Assembly (NCBI RefSeq): GCF_900142725.1
Contig: NZ_FRBW01000002.1
Location: 1,144,710-1,208,709 of the forward strand
Length of the DNA stretch: 64,000 nt
Reading direction: 5' to 3'
Source: Roseibium suaedae
Lineage (GTDB): Bacteria; Pseudomonadota; Alphaproteobacteria; Rhizobiales; Stappiaceae
The translations under genes were made by a program, and so were the position numbers. This document shows positions 51,119-60,936 of this stretch, piece after piece. Each line of letters begins with the position of its first letter. The stretch's first letter is position 1. A model generated the notes under the pieces. That model was not told the DNA's origin. It did no database searches and saw nothing but the letters and a program-made list of their open reading frames with translations.

Positions 51119-52095
51119 AGACCCGCCACCTGCCCTTTGCTGCCACTCTGGTCATTTTCATTCTGGCCTATGGCCTGTGCTACACCCAGTTTCCGGCGAT
51201 GCTGTCGACCCGCGTGATCGGCAACCTTCTGACCGACAATGCTTTCCTCGGCATCGCTGCTGTCGGCATGACCTTCGTCATCATCTCGGGAGGCATCGAC
51301 CTGTCGATCGGCTCGGTGATCGCCTTCACAGGCGTGTTCATCGCGGTGATGCTGAAGACGACCGGCCTTCATCCGCTGACTGTCTTTGCCCTGGTCCTGG
51401 CGGTCACCTGCCTCTTTGGCGCGGCCATGGGCGCGGTCATTCACTTCCTGGAAATGCCGCCCTTCATCGTGACCCTGGCAGGCATGTTCCTGGCGCGCGG
51501 CCTTGCCTTTGTGCTCTCGACAGATTCCGTGCCGATTTCCCACGAGTTCTACGGCACGCTCCAGGACATCTTCTGGCGCATGCCGGGCAAGGGACGGCTG
51601 ACGCTGATTGGTGGCATCATGCTGGTCACTGTGGGTCTGGGCATGCTGATTGCCCATCGCACCCGCTTCGGCGCCAATGTCTATGCCCTTGGGGGCGGTC
51701 AGGCGACTGCCCGGCTGATGGGCGTTCCGATCGCTGCCACGACCGTCGGCATCTACGCCCTGTCTGGATTTCTCGCAGGGCTTTCCGGGATCGTCTTTTC
51801 CCTTTACACCTCAGCAGGCTATTCGCTGTCTGCCGTCGGCGTGGAGCTTGACGCCATTGCCGCAGTTGTGATTGGCGGCACCTTGCTGACGGGCGGAAGC
51901 GGCTATATTGCAGGCACCTTGTTCGGTGTCTTCATCATGGGACTCATTCAGACCTACATCATTTTCGATGGAAGTCTCTCGAGCTGGTGGACCAAAATCG
52001 TGATTGGCCTGCTTCTGCTCTTGTTCATTCTGCTCCAGAAGGGGCTAACATGGGCCTCCTCCAGAGGATTTGGCCCCGCACACAGGACTGCTTAG
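51115..52095 (+). CDS. yjfF: Sugar ABC transporter permease (YjfF-like)
   Basis: This is the second permease of the system, 326 aa. FVIISGGIDLSIGSVIAFTG and AIAAVVIGGTLLTGGSGYIA give the RbsC-class pattern. The C-terminal helix LLLLLFILLQKGLTW is typical for YjfF. The end of the gene overlaps by 26 nt the longest frame of the following GntR regulator. Confidence 0.89.
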   Translation: MKTRHLPFAATLVIFILAYGLCYTQFPAMLSTRVIGNLLTDNAFLGIAAVGMTFVIISGGIDLSIGSVIAFTGVFIAVMLKTTGLHPLTVFALVLAVTCLFGAAMGAVIHFLEMPPFIVTLAGMFLARGLAFVLSTDSVPISHEFYGTLQDIFWRMPGKGRLTLIGGIMLVTVGLGMLIAHRTRFGANVYALGGGQATARLMGVPIAATTVGIYALSGFLAGLSGIVFSLYTSAGYSLSAVGVELDAIAAVVIGGTLLTGGSGYIAGTLFGVFIMGLIQTYIIFDGSLSSWWTKIVIGLLLLLFILLQKGLTWASSRGFGPAHRTA

Positions 52096-52825
52096 ACCCT
52101 TGTTTGAACTTCTTTCTCCAGACCAGACCAGCCGGAAACCCCGGACGAACCACGCCCATGTGGTGGCTGAACTTGGAGGAGAGATCGTGGCGGGCGTCTT
52201 CCCGATCGGGTCGACCCTGCCGGGGGATGCGGAGCTGGAGCAGCGGTTTCAGGTCTCCCGCACGGTTCTGCGCGAGGCAATGAAGACACTGGCGGCGAAG
52301 GGGCTGGTCGAAGCCCGGGCCCGCATAGGCACCCGCGTGACAGACCGCAAGCGCTGGAACCTCTTCGACAGCGACGTGCTGTCCTGGCATTTCAAGTATT
52401 CCTCCAACGAGGACCTGTTCAAGCATCTGGTCGACGTCCGTCTCACGCTCGAGCCTGCCGCTGCAGCGATGGCAGCCCTTCACGCAAGCGAAGAGGATAT
52501 CGCCGAACTCTACAAACATGCCGACGACATGGCGACGGCCGAGAGCAGCACGGACTTCGTCCGCGCCGACCTTCAGCTGCATCTTGCCATTCTGGGCATG
52601 TCCAAGAACCCGTTCATGTGGTCCGTCGGCTCACTGATCGGCGCCGCCCTGAACCGGATCTTCCACCGCAGTTCCCCAGCCTCCAATCCCGAAGACATTG
52701 CCCGCAATGCCGGCAATCACCGTGCAATCGTCGACGCCATCGCCGCCCGGGATCAGGACGCTGCCTCTGCAGCCATGCGCAAGGTCATCATCGTCGGTGC
52801 CGAGCGCGTTGCCGGCAAGGCCTGA
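52070..52825 (+). CDS. GntR-family regulator with FCD domain (sugar-responsive)
   Basis: This is a regulator of up to 251 aa encoded directly behind the ytf genes and likely controlling them. The DNA-binding domain is AHVVAELGGEIVAGVFPIGS with LEQRFQVSRTVLREAMKTLA and GLVEARARIGTRV. The FCD part has RLTLEPAAAAMAALHASEED, DLQLHLAILGMSKNPF and NHRAIVDAIAARDQDAA. The start is unclear: TTG 52070 has AGAGGA close upstream but overlaps yjfF; TTG 52100 is another option; no ATG precedes the domain in frame. Confidence 0.85.
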   Translation: MAPHTGLLRPLFELLSPDQTSRKPRTNHAHVVAELGGEIVAGVFPIGSTLPGDAELEQRFQVSRTVLREAMKTLAAKGLVEARARIGTRVTDRKRWNLFDSDVLSWHFKYSSNEDLFKHLVDVRLTLEPAAAAMAALHASEEDIAELYKHADDMATAESSTDFVRADLQLHLAILGMSKNPFMWSVGSLIGAALNRIFHRSSPASNPEDIARNAGNHRAIVDAIAARDQDAASAAMRKVIIVGAERVAGKA

Positions 52826-52831
52826 GCGGCC

Positions 52832-53824
52832 TCACTCCAGCACCGAAGCCCGTGACAGAATGAGATCGTGGAAGTTCTGCGCCACGGGCGCGAGCTTCCG
52901 GCTCGCCAGCTTGATCAGCGAATAGGGCTGGATCGGCACGTCGCCGGCGATATCCAAACTTGCAATGCGCCCGCCCCCCTCTCCCCCAAGCGTAAAGAAG
53001 TCAGCCACGGGCCGGGCAACGACCGTGATCGCATTGGTTTGGCTGATAACCATCAAGGTCAGAAGGATAGAGCTCGTATTCAGAACCTTCGTGGGATAGG
53101 GGATACCTTTATTTCTCATGTAGGCTTCAACCGCGACCCGCAGCATCGCCCCATCCGGCTGCAAGACCCAGTCATAAGGCACGCAGTCCTGGAGTGTAAC
53201 ACCGCTCAGTCTCGTGAGGGGGTGTTCTGCCCTGACGATCACTCTCAATGGCTCATGATCTAGGAAACGTGCTTCGTAGGATCTCGGATCCAATGCCGCC
53301 GGCACGCGCCCGATGAAGAAATCGATCCGGCCGTCATCCAGCGCTGCGGTGAGGACATCGCTGGTGTTGACCTCAACGCTGACGTTCACAAGCGGATGGG
53401 TCACGCGGGTCTGGCGGATCGCAGGCAGCACATATTCCACTGCAGCGCCTGTAACAGCCCCGACGGAAACGGAACCGGCAAGTCCGCTCTTCAGGTTCTC
53501 CAGTTCCCGGTCGGCCTCATCCAGCTCCCGCAAGACCAGCCGGGCCCGGGCAGCCAGCCGCTCGCCATAAAGGGTCAAGGTCATGCCCCTCCCCTGACGC
53601 TCGGCCAGTTTCACACCCGTGATCTGTTCCATTTCGGTCAAAAGACGGGAGGCAGCAGGCTGGGACGTTGCCAGGAGTTCCGCAGCACGGCTGAGATGGC
53701 CCGTCCGCTCCAGCGCCAGAATGAGCCGGAGATGCCCAAGCCTCAGACCTTTTTTCAGAAACCGGTCACTGGTTCCGCCTTCCGCTGACTGAAGCAACGG
53801 ATCCAACCCTTTGGGCCCAGGCAT
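52832..53824 (-). CDS. gbpR: LysR-family regulator (GbpR-like)
   Basis: This 330-aa regulator is divergent from chvE. In Agrobacterium, GbpR in this position controls chvE in response to sugars. The helix-turn-helix (HLRLILALERTGHLSRAAEL, SQPAASRLLTEMEQITG) follows an unusually long N-terminal tail of about 33 residues. The effector domain includes GSVSVGAVTGAAVEYVLPAI and IDFFIGRVPAALDPRSYE. ATG 53824 is chosen with GGGGAG upstream; earlier in-frame starts are at 53842 (ATG) and 53857 (TTG). The stop lies 6 nt from the converging GntR stop. Confidence 0.85.
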   Translation of the reverse strand: MPGPKGLDPLLQSAEGGTSDRFLKKGLRLGHLRLILALERTGHLSRAAELLATSQPAASRLLTEMEQITGVKLAERQGRGMTLTLYGERLAARARLVLRELDEADRELENLKSGLAGSVSVGAVTGAAVEYVLPAIRQTRVTHPLVNVSVEVNTSDVLTAALDDGRIDFFIGRVPAALDPRSYEARFLDHEPLRVIVRAEHPLTRLSGVTLQDCVPYDWVLQPDGAMLRVAVEAYMRNKGIPYPTKVLNTSSILLTLMVISQTNAITVVARPVADFFTLGGEGGGRIASLDIAGDVPIQPYSLIKLASRKLAPVAQNFHDLILSRASVLE

Positions 53825-53884
53825 GATGTCGAAACTCCCCATTGTCCGATGGTGCAAAGCACAAAATTTTCATAACATTATCGA

Positions 53885-53920
53885 TATAACAAAATCACGA
53901 ATACTGATTTGTTTGATATA
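53885..53920. promoter_or_regulatory. Imperfect inverted repeat between gbpR and chvE
   Basis: ATATAACAAAATCA and TGATTTGTTTGATAT face each other across CGAATAC in an AT-rich stretch of the 250-bp divergent spacer. The T-N11-A-type symmetry suits a LysR-family operator, so it is a candidate GbpR site. Confidence 0.45.
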
Positions 53921-54074
53921 GTCTCTCGCACTAACGTCCCCCCGTCTATGGCAGGCCGTGACCGATTGATGTGACAGAGCCCGGAGACCGCAGTGATGCG
54001 CTCCCGGTATGCCACTCAACCGCAAGGGCCGGAGGATCCGGCAAACGGCCCAGCCATTTCGATGGGAGGACATC

Positions 54075-55133
54075 ATGAAATTTCTGAAAGCGGCTGCGGC
54101 TGCGCTCGCTCTATCTGTATCCATGTCTGCGGTGCCGGCCCTCGCCGATGGTCTCGTGGGCATCTCCATGCCGACCAAGTCGTCCGCACGCTGGATTTCC
54201 GACGGCAACTCCATGGTCGAGCAGTTCCAGGCCGCCGGTTACACCACCGACCTGCAATACGCGGAAGACGACATTCCGAACCAGCTCGCCCAGATCGAGA
54301 ACATGATCACCAAGGGCGTCGACGTCCTGGTCATCGCCGCCATTGACGGAACCACCCTGTCAAACGCGCTGGAAAACGCCGCGGCTGCCGGCATCAAGGT
54401 CATTGCCTATGACCGCCTGATCCGCGAAAGCGGCAATGTCGACTATTACGCCACGTTCGACAACTTCAAGGTCGGTGTGCAGCAGGCTTCGTCCCTGGTT
54501 GCCGGCCTGAAGGAACGCTTCGGTGACGGCCCGTACAACGTCGAACTCTTCGGCGGTTCCCCGGACGATAACAACGCCTATTTCTTCTACAATGGCGCCA
54601 TGTCCGTCCTGCAGCCGCTGATCGACGCTGGCACCGTCAACATTGTCTCCGGCCAGATGGGCATGGACAAGGTCGGCACCCTGCGCTGGGACGGTGCTGT
54701 CGCTCAGGCCCGCATGGACAACCTTCTGTCCGCTCACTACACCGACAAGCAGGTCAACGGCGTTCTGTCCCCGTATGACGGCCTGTCCATCGGCATCCTG
54801 TCGTCCCTCAAGGGCGTTGGCTACGGCTCTGGCGATCTGAAAATGCCGATCGTGTCCGGTCAGGACGCGGAAGTTCAGTCGGTCAAGTCCATTCTGGCTG
54901 GCGAACAATACTCCACCGTCTTCAAGGACACCCGTGAACTGGCCCGCGTGACGGTCGGCATGGTCAATGCGGTTCTCGGCGGTACCGAGCCGGAAATCAA
55001 CGACACCACCACCTATGACAACGGCGTCAAGGTCGTTCCGTCCTACCTGCTGGAGCCAGTCTCCGTCGATGCTTCCAACTGGAAGGAAATCCTGATCGGC
55101 AGCGGCTACTACACCGAAGATCAGGTGAAGTAA
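54075..55133 (+). CDS. chvE: Multiple sugar-binding periplasmic protein (ChvE)
   Basis: This is a 352-aa binding protein for aldoses such as galactose, arabinose and xylose. A signal peptide ends near residue 25 ([11 protein letters not shown]). The mature part begins [20 protein letters not shown], matching Chv[21 protein letters not shown] and [20 protein letters not shown] are also family-typical. In Agrobacterium, ChvE additionally serves chemotaxis and VirA sensing; no vir gene is present here, so uptake is the supported role. GGGAGGA precedes the ATG. Confidence 0.93.
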   Translation: MKFLKAAAAALALSVSMSAVPALADGLVGISMPTKSSARWISDGNSMVEQFQAAGYTTDLQYAEDDIPNQLAQIENMITKGVDVLVIAAIDGTTLSNALENAAAAGIKVIAYDRLIRESGNVDYYATFDNFKVGVQQASSLVAGLKERFGDGPYNVELFGGSPDDNNAYFFYNGAMSVLQPLIDAGTVNIVSGQMGMDKVGTLRWDGAVAQARMDNLLSAHYTDKQVNGVLSPYDGLSIGILSSLKGVGYGSGDLKMPIVSGQDAEVQSVKSILAGEQYSTVFKDTRELARVTVGMVNAVLGGTEPEINDTTTYDNGVKVVPSYLLEPVSVDASNWKEILIGSGYYTEDQVK

Positions 55134-55151
55134 GCGGTTGAATGCAACAGA

Positions 55152-55184
55152 CCGGTCCGCCTGCCCTTGAGCCGGGCGGGCCGG
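55152..55184 (+). terminator. GC-rich hairpin between chvE and gguA
   Basis: CCGGTCCGCCTG (55152-55163) pairs with CGGGCGGGCCGG (55173-55184) over 12 positions including two G-U pairs. There is no T-run. Same position relative to a binding-protein gene as in the tct, rha and ytf operons. Confidence 0.55.
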
Positions 55185-55211
55185 CCCTTTGCCAGCGGGT
55201 GCGCAGGTGTC

Positions 55212-56732
55212 ATGTCGACCCTTTTGAAAATGCAGAATATCACCAAGACCTTTCCGGGCGTGAAGGCCCTGGACAGCGTCAATCTTGAGGTGAATGCAGG
55301 CGAAATTCATGCCGTCGTCGGTGAAAACGGCGCGGGCAAGTCAACCCTGATGAAAGTGCTGTCAGGCGTTTACCCTCACGGGGAATACGAAGGCGAGATC
55401 CTGTTCGAAGGATCCGAGGCCCGGTTCTCCGGCATCGCCGACAGCGAAAAGCAGGGCATCATCATCATCCACCAGGAACTGGCACTCGTGCCGCTTCTGT
55501 CGATTGCGGAAAATCTCTTCCTGGGCAACGAAGTGTCCAGCCGCGGTGTCATCAATTGGCCCGAGACCTTCCGCAAGACAGAGACCCTGTTGCGCAAGGT
55601 GGGCCTGCGCGAAGCCCCAACGACCCTGGTCGACAAGCTGGGTGTGGGCAAGCAGCAGCTCGTCGAAATCGCCAAGGCTCTGGCCAAGGAAGTCAAGCTG
55701 CTGATCCTGGACGAACCGACAGCCGCCCTGTCGGAATCCGACAGCCAGGCCCTTCTCGATCTTCTGCTGGAGCTGAAATCCCAGGGCATCACGTCGATTC
55801 TGATCAGCCACAAGCTGAATGAAGTGGAACGGGTCGCCGACCGGATCACCGTGATCCGCGACGGCACCACCGTATCGACGCTTCAGGCAGCCCGCGCAGA
55901 GATCAACGAAGAGCGCATCATCCGGGACATGGTCGGACGCGACATGGCGCACCGCTATCCCGAACGCGTTCGCAACATCGGGGACGTCCTGTTCGAGGTG
56001 AAAGACTGGAACGTCTATCATCCGGATCATGCGGAACGGCAAGTCATCCGGAAGGCGAATTTCCACGTCCGCAAGGGCGAGATCGTCGGTATCGCCGGCC
56101 TCATGGGCGCGGGACGGACAGAATTGGCCATGAGCCTCTTCGGCCGCAGCTACGGCCAGAACATTTCCGGTGAGGCCCGTCTTCATGGCAAGCCCATCGA
56201 CACCTCCACCGTGTCGTCGGCCATTGCTTCGGGTCTTGCCTATGTGACCGAGGACCGCAAGGCGCTCGGTCTCGTCCTGGACGAAACCATCCAGAAGAAC
56301 ATCAGCCTTGCCAATCTGGAAGGCATCTCGCGCGCTGGCGTGCTGAACGAAGCCCATGAGCAGACCGTGGCCGAAGGCTACCGGAAGGCCATGAACATCC
56401 GCACGCCCGGCGTCTACCAGAAGGTCGTCAACCTGTCCGGCGGAAACCAGCAAAAGGTCGTCCTGTCCAAGTGGCTCTTCACCGAGCCGCAGGTTCTGAT
56501 CCTGGACGAGCCGACCCGGGGCATCGACGTCGGGGCGAAGTTCGAGATCTACGGCATCATGAACCAGCTGGCAGACGAAGGCCGCGGCGTCCTGATGATT
56601 TCTTCCGAAATGCCCGAACTCTTGGGCATGTGCGACCGCATTTACGTGATGAACGAAGGCGCTCTGGTTGGAGAGCTGGCTGCGAAAGACGCAAGCCAGG
56701 AGCGCATCATGTCGTTCATCGTGAGGAGTTGA
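55212..56732 (+). CDS. gguA: Sugar ABC transporter ATPase (GguA)
   Basis: This is a 506-aa two-domain ATPase of the multiple-sugar importer. Domain 1 has [16 protein letters not shown] and [14 protein letters not shown]. Domain 2 has [33 protein letters not shown] and [19 protein letters not shown] 55212 ([20 protein letters not shown]) is preferred over an upstream in-frame codon. It is followed after 2 nt by gguB. Confidence 0.92.
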   Translation: MSTLLKMQNITKTFPGVKALDSVNLEVNAGEIHAVVGENGAGKSTLMKVLSGVYPHGEYEGEILFEGSEARFSGIADSEKQGIIIIHQELALVPLLSIAENLFLGNEVSSRGVINWPETFRKTETLLRKVGLREAPTTLVDKLGVGKQQLVEIAKALAKEVKLLILDEPTAALSESDSQALLDLLLELKSQGITSILISHKLNEVERVADRITVIRDGTTVSTLQAARAEINEERIIRDMVGRDMAHRYPERVRNIGDVLFEVKDWNVYHPDHAERQVIRKANFHVRKGEIVGIAGLMGAGRTELAMSLFGRSYGQNISGEARLHGKPIDTSTVSSAIASGLAYVTEDRKALGLVLDETIQKNISLANLEGISRAGVLNEAHEQTVAEGYRKAMNIRTPGVYQKVVNLSGGNQQKVVLSKWLFTEPQVLILDEPTRGIDVGAKFEIYGIMNQLADEGRGVLMISSEMPELLGMCDRIYVMNEGALVGELAAKDASQERIMSFIVRS

Positions 56733-56734
56733 GA

Positions 56735-57952
56735 ATGAGCACGGACCTCGCTGAAAAGACGCCTGCGGGCGCTTCCGTCGGCAGCTATCTGAAAAGCCAC
56801 CTGCGCGACTACGGCATGCTTCTGGCGCTGATCGCCATCATGGCATTCTTCCAGGTCATCACGGACGGCACTCTGCTGAAGCCGGTCAACATCACCAACC
56901 TGTTCCTACAGAACAGTTACATCATCATCATGGCTCTCGGCATGCTGCTGGTCATCGTGGCCGGGCATATTGATCTGTCCGTCGGCTCCGTTGTCGGCTT
57001 TGTCGGCGCACTTGCCGCCGTGATGATGGTGGAATGGCACTGGTCGGTCTATGCCACCATTCCTGCCTGTCTTCTGGTCGGCATTGCCATTGGCGCAGCC
57101 CAGGGCTACTGGGTGGCATTCTGGCGCATCCCGTCCTTCATCGTGACCCTCGCGGGCATGCTCGTGTTCCGCGGCGCCTCGCTGTGGCTCCTGGAAGGCC
57201 AGTCTGTCGGTCCCTTCCCGCGTGAATTCCAGGCGCTGTCCACCGGCTTCATTCCGGATCTTCTGCCCTTCGTGAAGTCCATCTTCGGCGTTGAGCGGAT
57301 GAATGGTCTCGCGGTCTTTGCCGGTGCCGCCATCGCAGCCCTGCTGGTCTGGCTCGGCATGCGTACCCGCACCCGCAACCAGGCCTATGGCATCGAGGGG
57401 GAGCCTTTCAGCTTCTTCGTCATGCGCAACGTGCTGGTCTCGGGCGCGATCATCTTCGTGTCCTACAAGCTGTCCACCTTCCGCGGCCTGCCGAATGTGC
57501 TGATCACCATGGGCATCCTGACGGTGATATACGCTTTCCTGACCGAGAGCACCGTTCTCGGGCGGCGGATCTATGCGCTCGGCGGCAACCAGAAAGCAGC
57601 CAAGCTTTCTGGCATCAAGACCGAACGGCTGATCTTCCTGACCTTCATCAACATGGGCATGCTGGCGGCCCTCGCTGGCCTCATCTTCGCGGCGCGCCTC
57701 AATACGGCAACGCCCAAGGCAGGCGTGTCCTTCGAACTGGATGTGATCGCGGCCGTGTTCATCGGCGGGGCATCCATGTCTGGCGGTGTCGGCAAGATCG
57801 TTGGCGCGGTGGTCGGCGCCTTCATCATGGGTGTCATGAACAACGGCATGTCCATCATGGGCATCGGCATCGACTATCAGCAGATGATCAAGGGCCTCGT
57901 CCTGCTCGCTGCCGTGATCTTCGATGTCTACAACAAGAACAAGTCCGCGTGA
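56735..57952 (+). CDS. gguB: Sugar ABC transporter permease (GguB)
   Basis: This is a 405-aa permease of the XylH/GguB class, longer than RbsC. About ten hydrophobic segments are visible. VIVAGHIDLSVGSVVGFVGA is the signature and AAVFIGGASMSGGVGKIVGA the late motif. ATG 56735 has AGGAG just upstream; the open frame extends back into gguA but that part is not permease-like. Confidence 0.92.
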   Translation: MSTDLAEKTPAGASVGSYLKSHLRDYGMLLALIAIMAFFQVITDGTLLKPVNITNLFLQNSYIIIMALGMLLVIVAGHIDLSVGSVVGFVGALAAVMMVEWHWSVYATIPACLLVGIAIGAAQGYWVAFWRIPSFIVTLAGMLVFRGASLWLLEGQSVGPFPREFQALSTGFIPDLLPFVKSIFGVERMNGLAVFAGAAIAALLVWLGMRTRTRNQAYGIEGEPFSFFVMRNVLVSGAIIFVSYKLSTFRGLPNVLITMGILTVIYAFLTESTVLGRRIYALGGNQKAAKLSGIKTERLIFLTFINMGMLAALAGLIFAARLNTATPKAGVSFELDVIAAVFIGGASMSGGVGKIVGAVVGAFIMGVMNNGMSIMGIGIDYQQMIKGLVLLAAVIFDVYNKNKSA

Positions 57953-57969
57953 GCGGTGGAGAGGTTCAA

Positions 57970-58971
57970 ATGCTTCTGTCACAAATCCAGATGCCGGACG
58001 GCGCAACCGCTGTCGTCGCGCGTGAGGGCACCGAAGCCTATGTGGTGAAGGGTGTTGCCTCGATCTATGACCTGGCGCTTGATTGCATCCGCTCCGGTCA
58101 GACCATCGCCGCCAGGGTCGCCAGCCTTGGCGTCGGCGAGGCTGTCGATCTGCATCGTGCGGCCGAAGAAGGCCGCCTGCTGCTGCCGATCCTGCCGCCG
58201 GACCCGGCCCATCTGCACCTGACCGGCACCGGCCTCACTCATCTGGGATCTGCCTCGGCACGCAACGCCATGCACCAGAAGCTGGCGGGTCAAGAGGAAG
58301 AGCTGACCGATTCCATGAAGATGTTCCGGATGGGCCTCGAAGGCGGCAGGCCTGAAGGCGGCAAGCCCGGCGTTCAGCCCGAATGGTTCTACAAGGGCAA
58401 CGGCTATTGCGCCGTGCCATCGGGAGCGGACCTCAGCGCCCCGGACTTCGCGCTGGATGGCGGCGAAGAACCGGAAATCGCCGGGATCTACATCATCGGC
58501 GACGACGGCACCCCCTACCGCATCGGATTTGCCCTCGCCAACGAGTTCTCCGATCATGTGATGGAGCAGATCAACTATCTGTATCTTGCTCATTCCAAGC
58601 TGCGCCCAGCCTCCTTCGGACCGGAAATCCTGCTCGGCGACTTGCCCCAGAACATTGAGGGCACCTCGAAGCTGATCCGCGACGGCCAAACCTTCTGGGA
58701 AAAGCCCTTCGTCTCCGGTGAGGCGAACATGTCCTACTCGCTGGCGAACCTGGAACATCACCACTTCAAATATGATGTCTTCCGCAAGCCCGGAGACGTT
58801 CACGTTCACATGTTCGGCACGGCCACCCTGTCCTTCTCCGACAAGATCCGCACCCAGGATGGCGACGTGTTTGAAATCTCTGCCTCCCCCTTCGGCCTGC
58901 CCCTGCGCAATCCGCTGAAGATGACCGGCGAAGGCGAAGCTGCAGCCATGACGAAGGTCACCGCTCTTTAA
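57970..58971 (+). CDS. gguC: GguC / AraD1 family protein (fumarylacetoacetate hydrolase-like fold)
   Basis: This is a 333-aa cytoplasmic protein of the GguC group, encoded after gguAB in many alphaproteobacteria. The C-terminal half has an FAH-like metal site pattern (YIIGDDGTPYRIGFALANEF, LYLAHSKLRPASFGPEILLG, VHVHMFGTATLSFSDKIRTQ). The biochemical role is not firmly known to me. Because it lies between the importer and genes for L-arabinonate formation and dehydration, action on a 2-keto-3-deoxy sugar acid is a plausible inference. ATG 57970 with GGAGAGG upstream is chosen over GTG 57949, which overlaps the gguB stop. Confidence 0.8.
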   Translation: MLLSQIQMPDGATAVVAREGTEAYVVKGVASIYDLALDCIRSGQTIAARVASLGVGEAVDLHRAAEEGRLLLPILPPDPAHLHLTGTGLTHLGSASARNAMHQKLAGQEEELTDSMKMFRMGLEGGRPEGGKPGVQPEWFYKGNGYCAVPSGADLSAPDFALDGGEEPEIAGIYIIGDDGTPYRIGFALANEFSDHVMEQINYLYLAHSKLRPASFGPEILLGDLPQNIEGTSKLIRDGQTFWEKPFVSGEANMSYSLANLEHHHFKYDVFRKPGDVHVHMFGTATLSFSDKIRTQDGDVFEISASPFGLPLRNPLKMTGEGEAAAMTKVTAL

Positions 58972-58982
58972 AACGCCTCCCA

Positions 58983-59010
58983 TCAGCCGGGCGAAACGAC
59001 GTCCGGCTGA
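58983..59010 (+). terminator. Short hairpin between gguC and the dehydratase
   Basis: TCAGCCGG and CCGGCTGA pair over 8 bp with a 12-nt loop, 11 nt after the gguC stop. No T-run; weak attenuator at most. Confidence 0.35.
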
Positions 59011-59056
59011 ACAGATGGAGCAACAGGCTCCAAAACCCCGAATGGACACGAAAGAA

Positions 59057-60796
59057 ATGCGCAAGCTGCCCCAATGGCCCAGACGTCTGCGTTCGCAGGA
59101 ATGGTTTGAAGGCACGGAAAAAGACCAGATCTATCACCGTTCCTGGATGCGCAACCAGGGCCTGCCCGCGGACCTTTTCGATGGCCGTCCGGTCATCGGC
59201 ATCTGCAACACCTGGTCCGAACTGACGCCCTGCAACGCGCATCTGCGCGACCTGGCACAGCGGGTGAAGCACGGCATCTATGAGGCAGGCGGCCTGCCGC
59301 TGGAGTTCCCGGTATTCTCTCCGGGGGAAAGCTCGCTGCGCCCAACGGCGATGATGTTCCGCAATCTCTGTGCCATGGGCGTAGAGGAAGCCCTGCGCGG
59401 CAATCCACTCGATGGCGTCGTGCTGATGGTCGGCTGCGACAAGACCACTCCGGCCCTGCTCATGGGCGCTGCGAGCGTCGACATTCCGGCCATCGTCGTG
59501 ACCGGTGGGCCGATGCTGAACGGCAAGTGGCGCAATCAGGACATCGGCTCCGGCACCGCACTCTGGCAATTCTCGGAAATGGTGAAGTCCGGCGAACTGA
59601 CGACAGATGATTTCGTCGAAGCGGAACAGGCCATGTCCCGCTCCCCCGGCTCCTGCAACACCATGGGCACGGCGTCTTCCATGGCCTGCATGGCCGAAGC
59701 CCTCGGCATGGCCCTGTCCGGCAATGCTGCCATTCCTGCCGTCGACAGCCGCCGCCGGGTGATGGCGCATCTGACCGGCCGCCGCATCGTGGACATGGTC
59801 AAGGAGGACCTGAAGCCTTCCGACATCATGACCCGCAAGGCGTTCGAAAACGCGATCCGTACCAATGCGGCCATCGGCGGCTCTACCAATGCGGTGGTGC
59901 ATCTACTGGCGATCGCTGGCCGTCTTGGCCTCGACCTGACCCTCAATGATTGGGACAAGTTCGGCCGGGACATCCCGACCATCGTCAACCTGATGCCCTC
60001 CGGCAAATATCTGATGGAAGAATTCTTCTATGCCGGCGGCCTGCCGGTGGTGCTGAAGTCGCTTCTTGAGGGCAAACATCTTCACGGTGAGAGCCTGACC
60101 GTCTCCGGCCGGACCATGGCCGAGGAAATCGCCCCGGCCCGCAACTGGAACGATGATGTCATCCGCCCGGTCGACAAAGCGCTCACGGCGTCTGGCGGCA
60201 TCGCGATCCTGCGCGGCAATCTTGCCCCCAAGGGCGCTGTGCTGAAGCCGTCCGCCGCCTCCGAGCACCTGATGCAGCACCGCGGCCGCGCCGTCGTCTT
60301 TGAAGATATCGACGACTACAAGGCCCGCATCAATGATGAGGATCTCGACATCGACGAGAGCTGCATCATGGTGATGAAGAACTGCGGTCCGCGCGGTTAT
60401 CCGGGCATGGCCGAGGTCGGCAACATGGGCCTGCCGCCCAAGGTGCTGCGCAAGGGCATCAAGGACATGATCCGGATTTCCGACGCCCGCATGTCCGGCA
60501 CGGCCTATGGCACGGTGATCCTTCACACCTCCCCGGAAGCGGCTGTCGGCGGACCGCTGGCCATTGTACAGAGTGGAGACTGGATCGAAGTGGACGTGCC
60601 AGCCCGCCGCCTGCATCTCGATATTTCTCAGGAGGAAATCGACCGGCGCCTTGCTGCGTGGACCCCGCCTGTCGCGGCTCCGCAAAGCGGCTATGCCAGC
60701 CTCTACCATCAGCATGTGATGGGCGCGGACGAGGGCGCCGATTTCGACTTCCTACGCGGTGGCCGTGGCAATGCAGTGGCCCGCGAGGCTCACTAG
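59057..60796 (+). CDS. L-arabinonate dehydratase (IlvD/Edd family, [2Fe-2S])
   Basis: This enzyme dehydrates L-arabinonate to 2-keto-3-deoxy-L-arabinonate. Counting from ATG 59057 gives 579 aa with cysteines at 59, 127 and 200 (TPC, LMVGCDKTTP, SRSPGSCNTMG). As I recall, this reproduces the length and cluster-ligand numbering of the Rhizobium leguminosarum arabinonate dehydratase, which supports that start over ATG 59015 or 59042. The magnesium-site DKT follows C127, and the catalytic-serine segment ISDARMSGTAYG is present near the C-terminus. The neighbouring galactose/arabinose dehydrogenase supplies the preceding oxidation. Related dehydratases act on other sugar acids, so D-fuconate or D-galactonate activity is possible. 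Confidence 0.92.
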   Translation: MRKLPQWPRRLRSQEWFEGTEKDQIYHRSWMRNQGLPADLFDGRPVIGICNTWSELTPCNAHLRDLAQRVKHGIYEAGGLPLEFPVFSPGESSLRPTAMMFRNLCAMGVEEALRGNPLDGVVLMVGCDKTTPALLMGAASVDIPAIVVTGGPMLNGKWRNQDIGSGTALWQFSEMVKSGELTTDDFVEAEQAMSRSPGSCNTMGTASSMACMAEALGMALSGNAAIPAVDSRRRVMAHLTGRRIVDMVKEDLKPSDIMTRKAFENAIRTNAAIGGSTNAVVHLLAIAGRLGLDLTLNDWDKFGRDIPTIVNLMPSGKYLMEEFFYAGGLPVVLKSLLEGKHLHGESLTVSGRTMAEEIAPARNWNDDVIRPVDKALTASGGIAILRGNLAPKGAVLKPSAASEHLMQHRGRAVVFEDIDDYKARINDEDLDIDESCIMVMKNCGPRGYPGMAEVGNMGLPPKVLRKGIKDMIRISDARMSGTAYGTVILHTSPEAAVGGPLAIVQSGDWIEVDVPARRLHLDISQEEIDRRLAAWTPPVAAPQSGYASLYHQHVMGADEGADFDFLRGGRGNAVAREAH

Positions 60797-60809
60797 ACCT
60801 GATCGCTGG

Positions 60810-60848
60810 CGGAGCAGGACAAGGTTTTCGCAAACCGGTCCTGCTCCG
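60810..60848 (+). terminator. Long hairpin between dehydratase and dehydrogenase genes
   Basis: CGGAGCAGGAC (60810-60820) pairs with GTCCTGCTCCG (60838-60848), and inside it GGTTT pairs with AAACC around TCGC, giving a nearly continuous 16-bp stem. No T-run follows. It splits the operon before the 1-dehydrogenase gene. Confidence 0.6.
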
Positions 60849-60936
60849 CTCGGGACCATTCGCCATCCCGTGCTTGAGCCTGTAATGCTCTGGCCACTTA
60901 CCTCTTCATGATTCCTTTCAGGACACGACACAGGTC

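Noticed and set aside
54075-58971. chvE considered as evidence of a virulence (vir/T-DNA) region
   Set aside because: No vir genes, border repeats or opine genes are present. ChvE-ggu operons occur in many non-pathogenic alphaproteobacteria as sugar importers.
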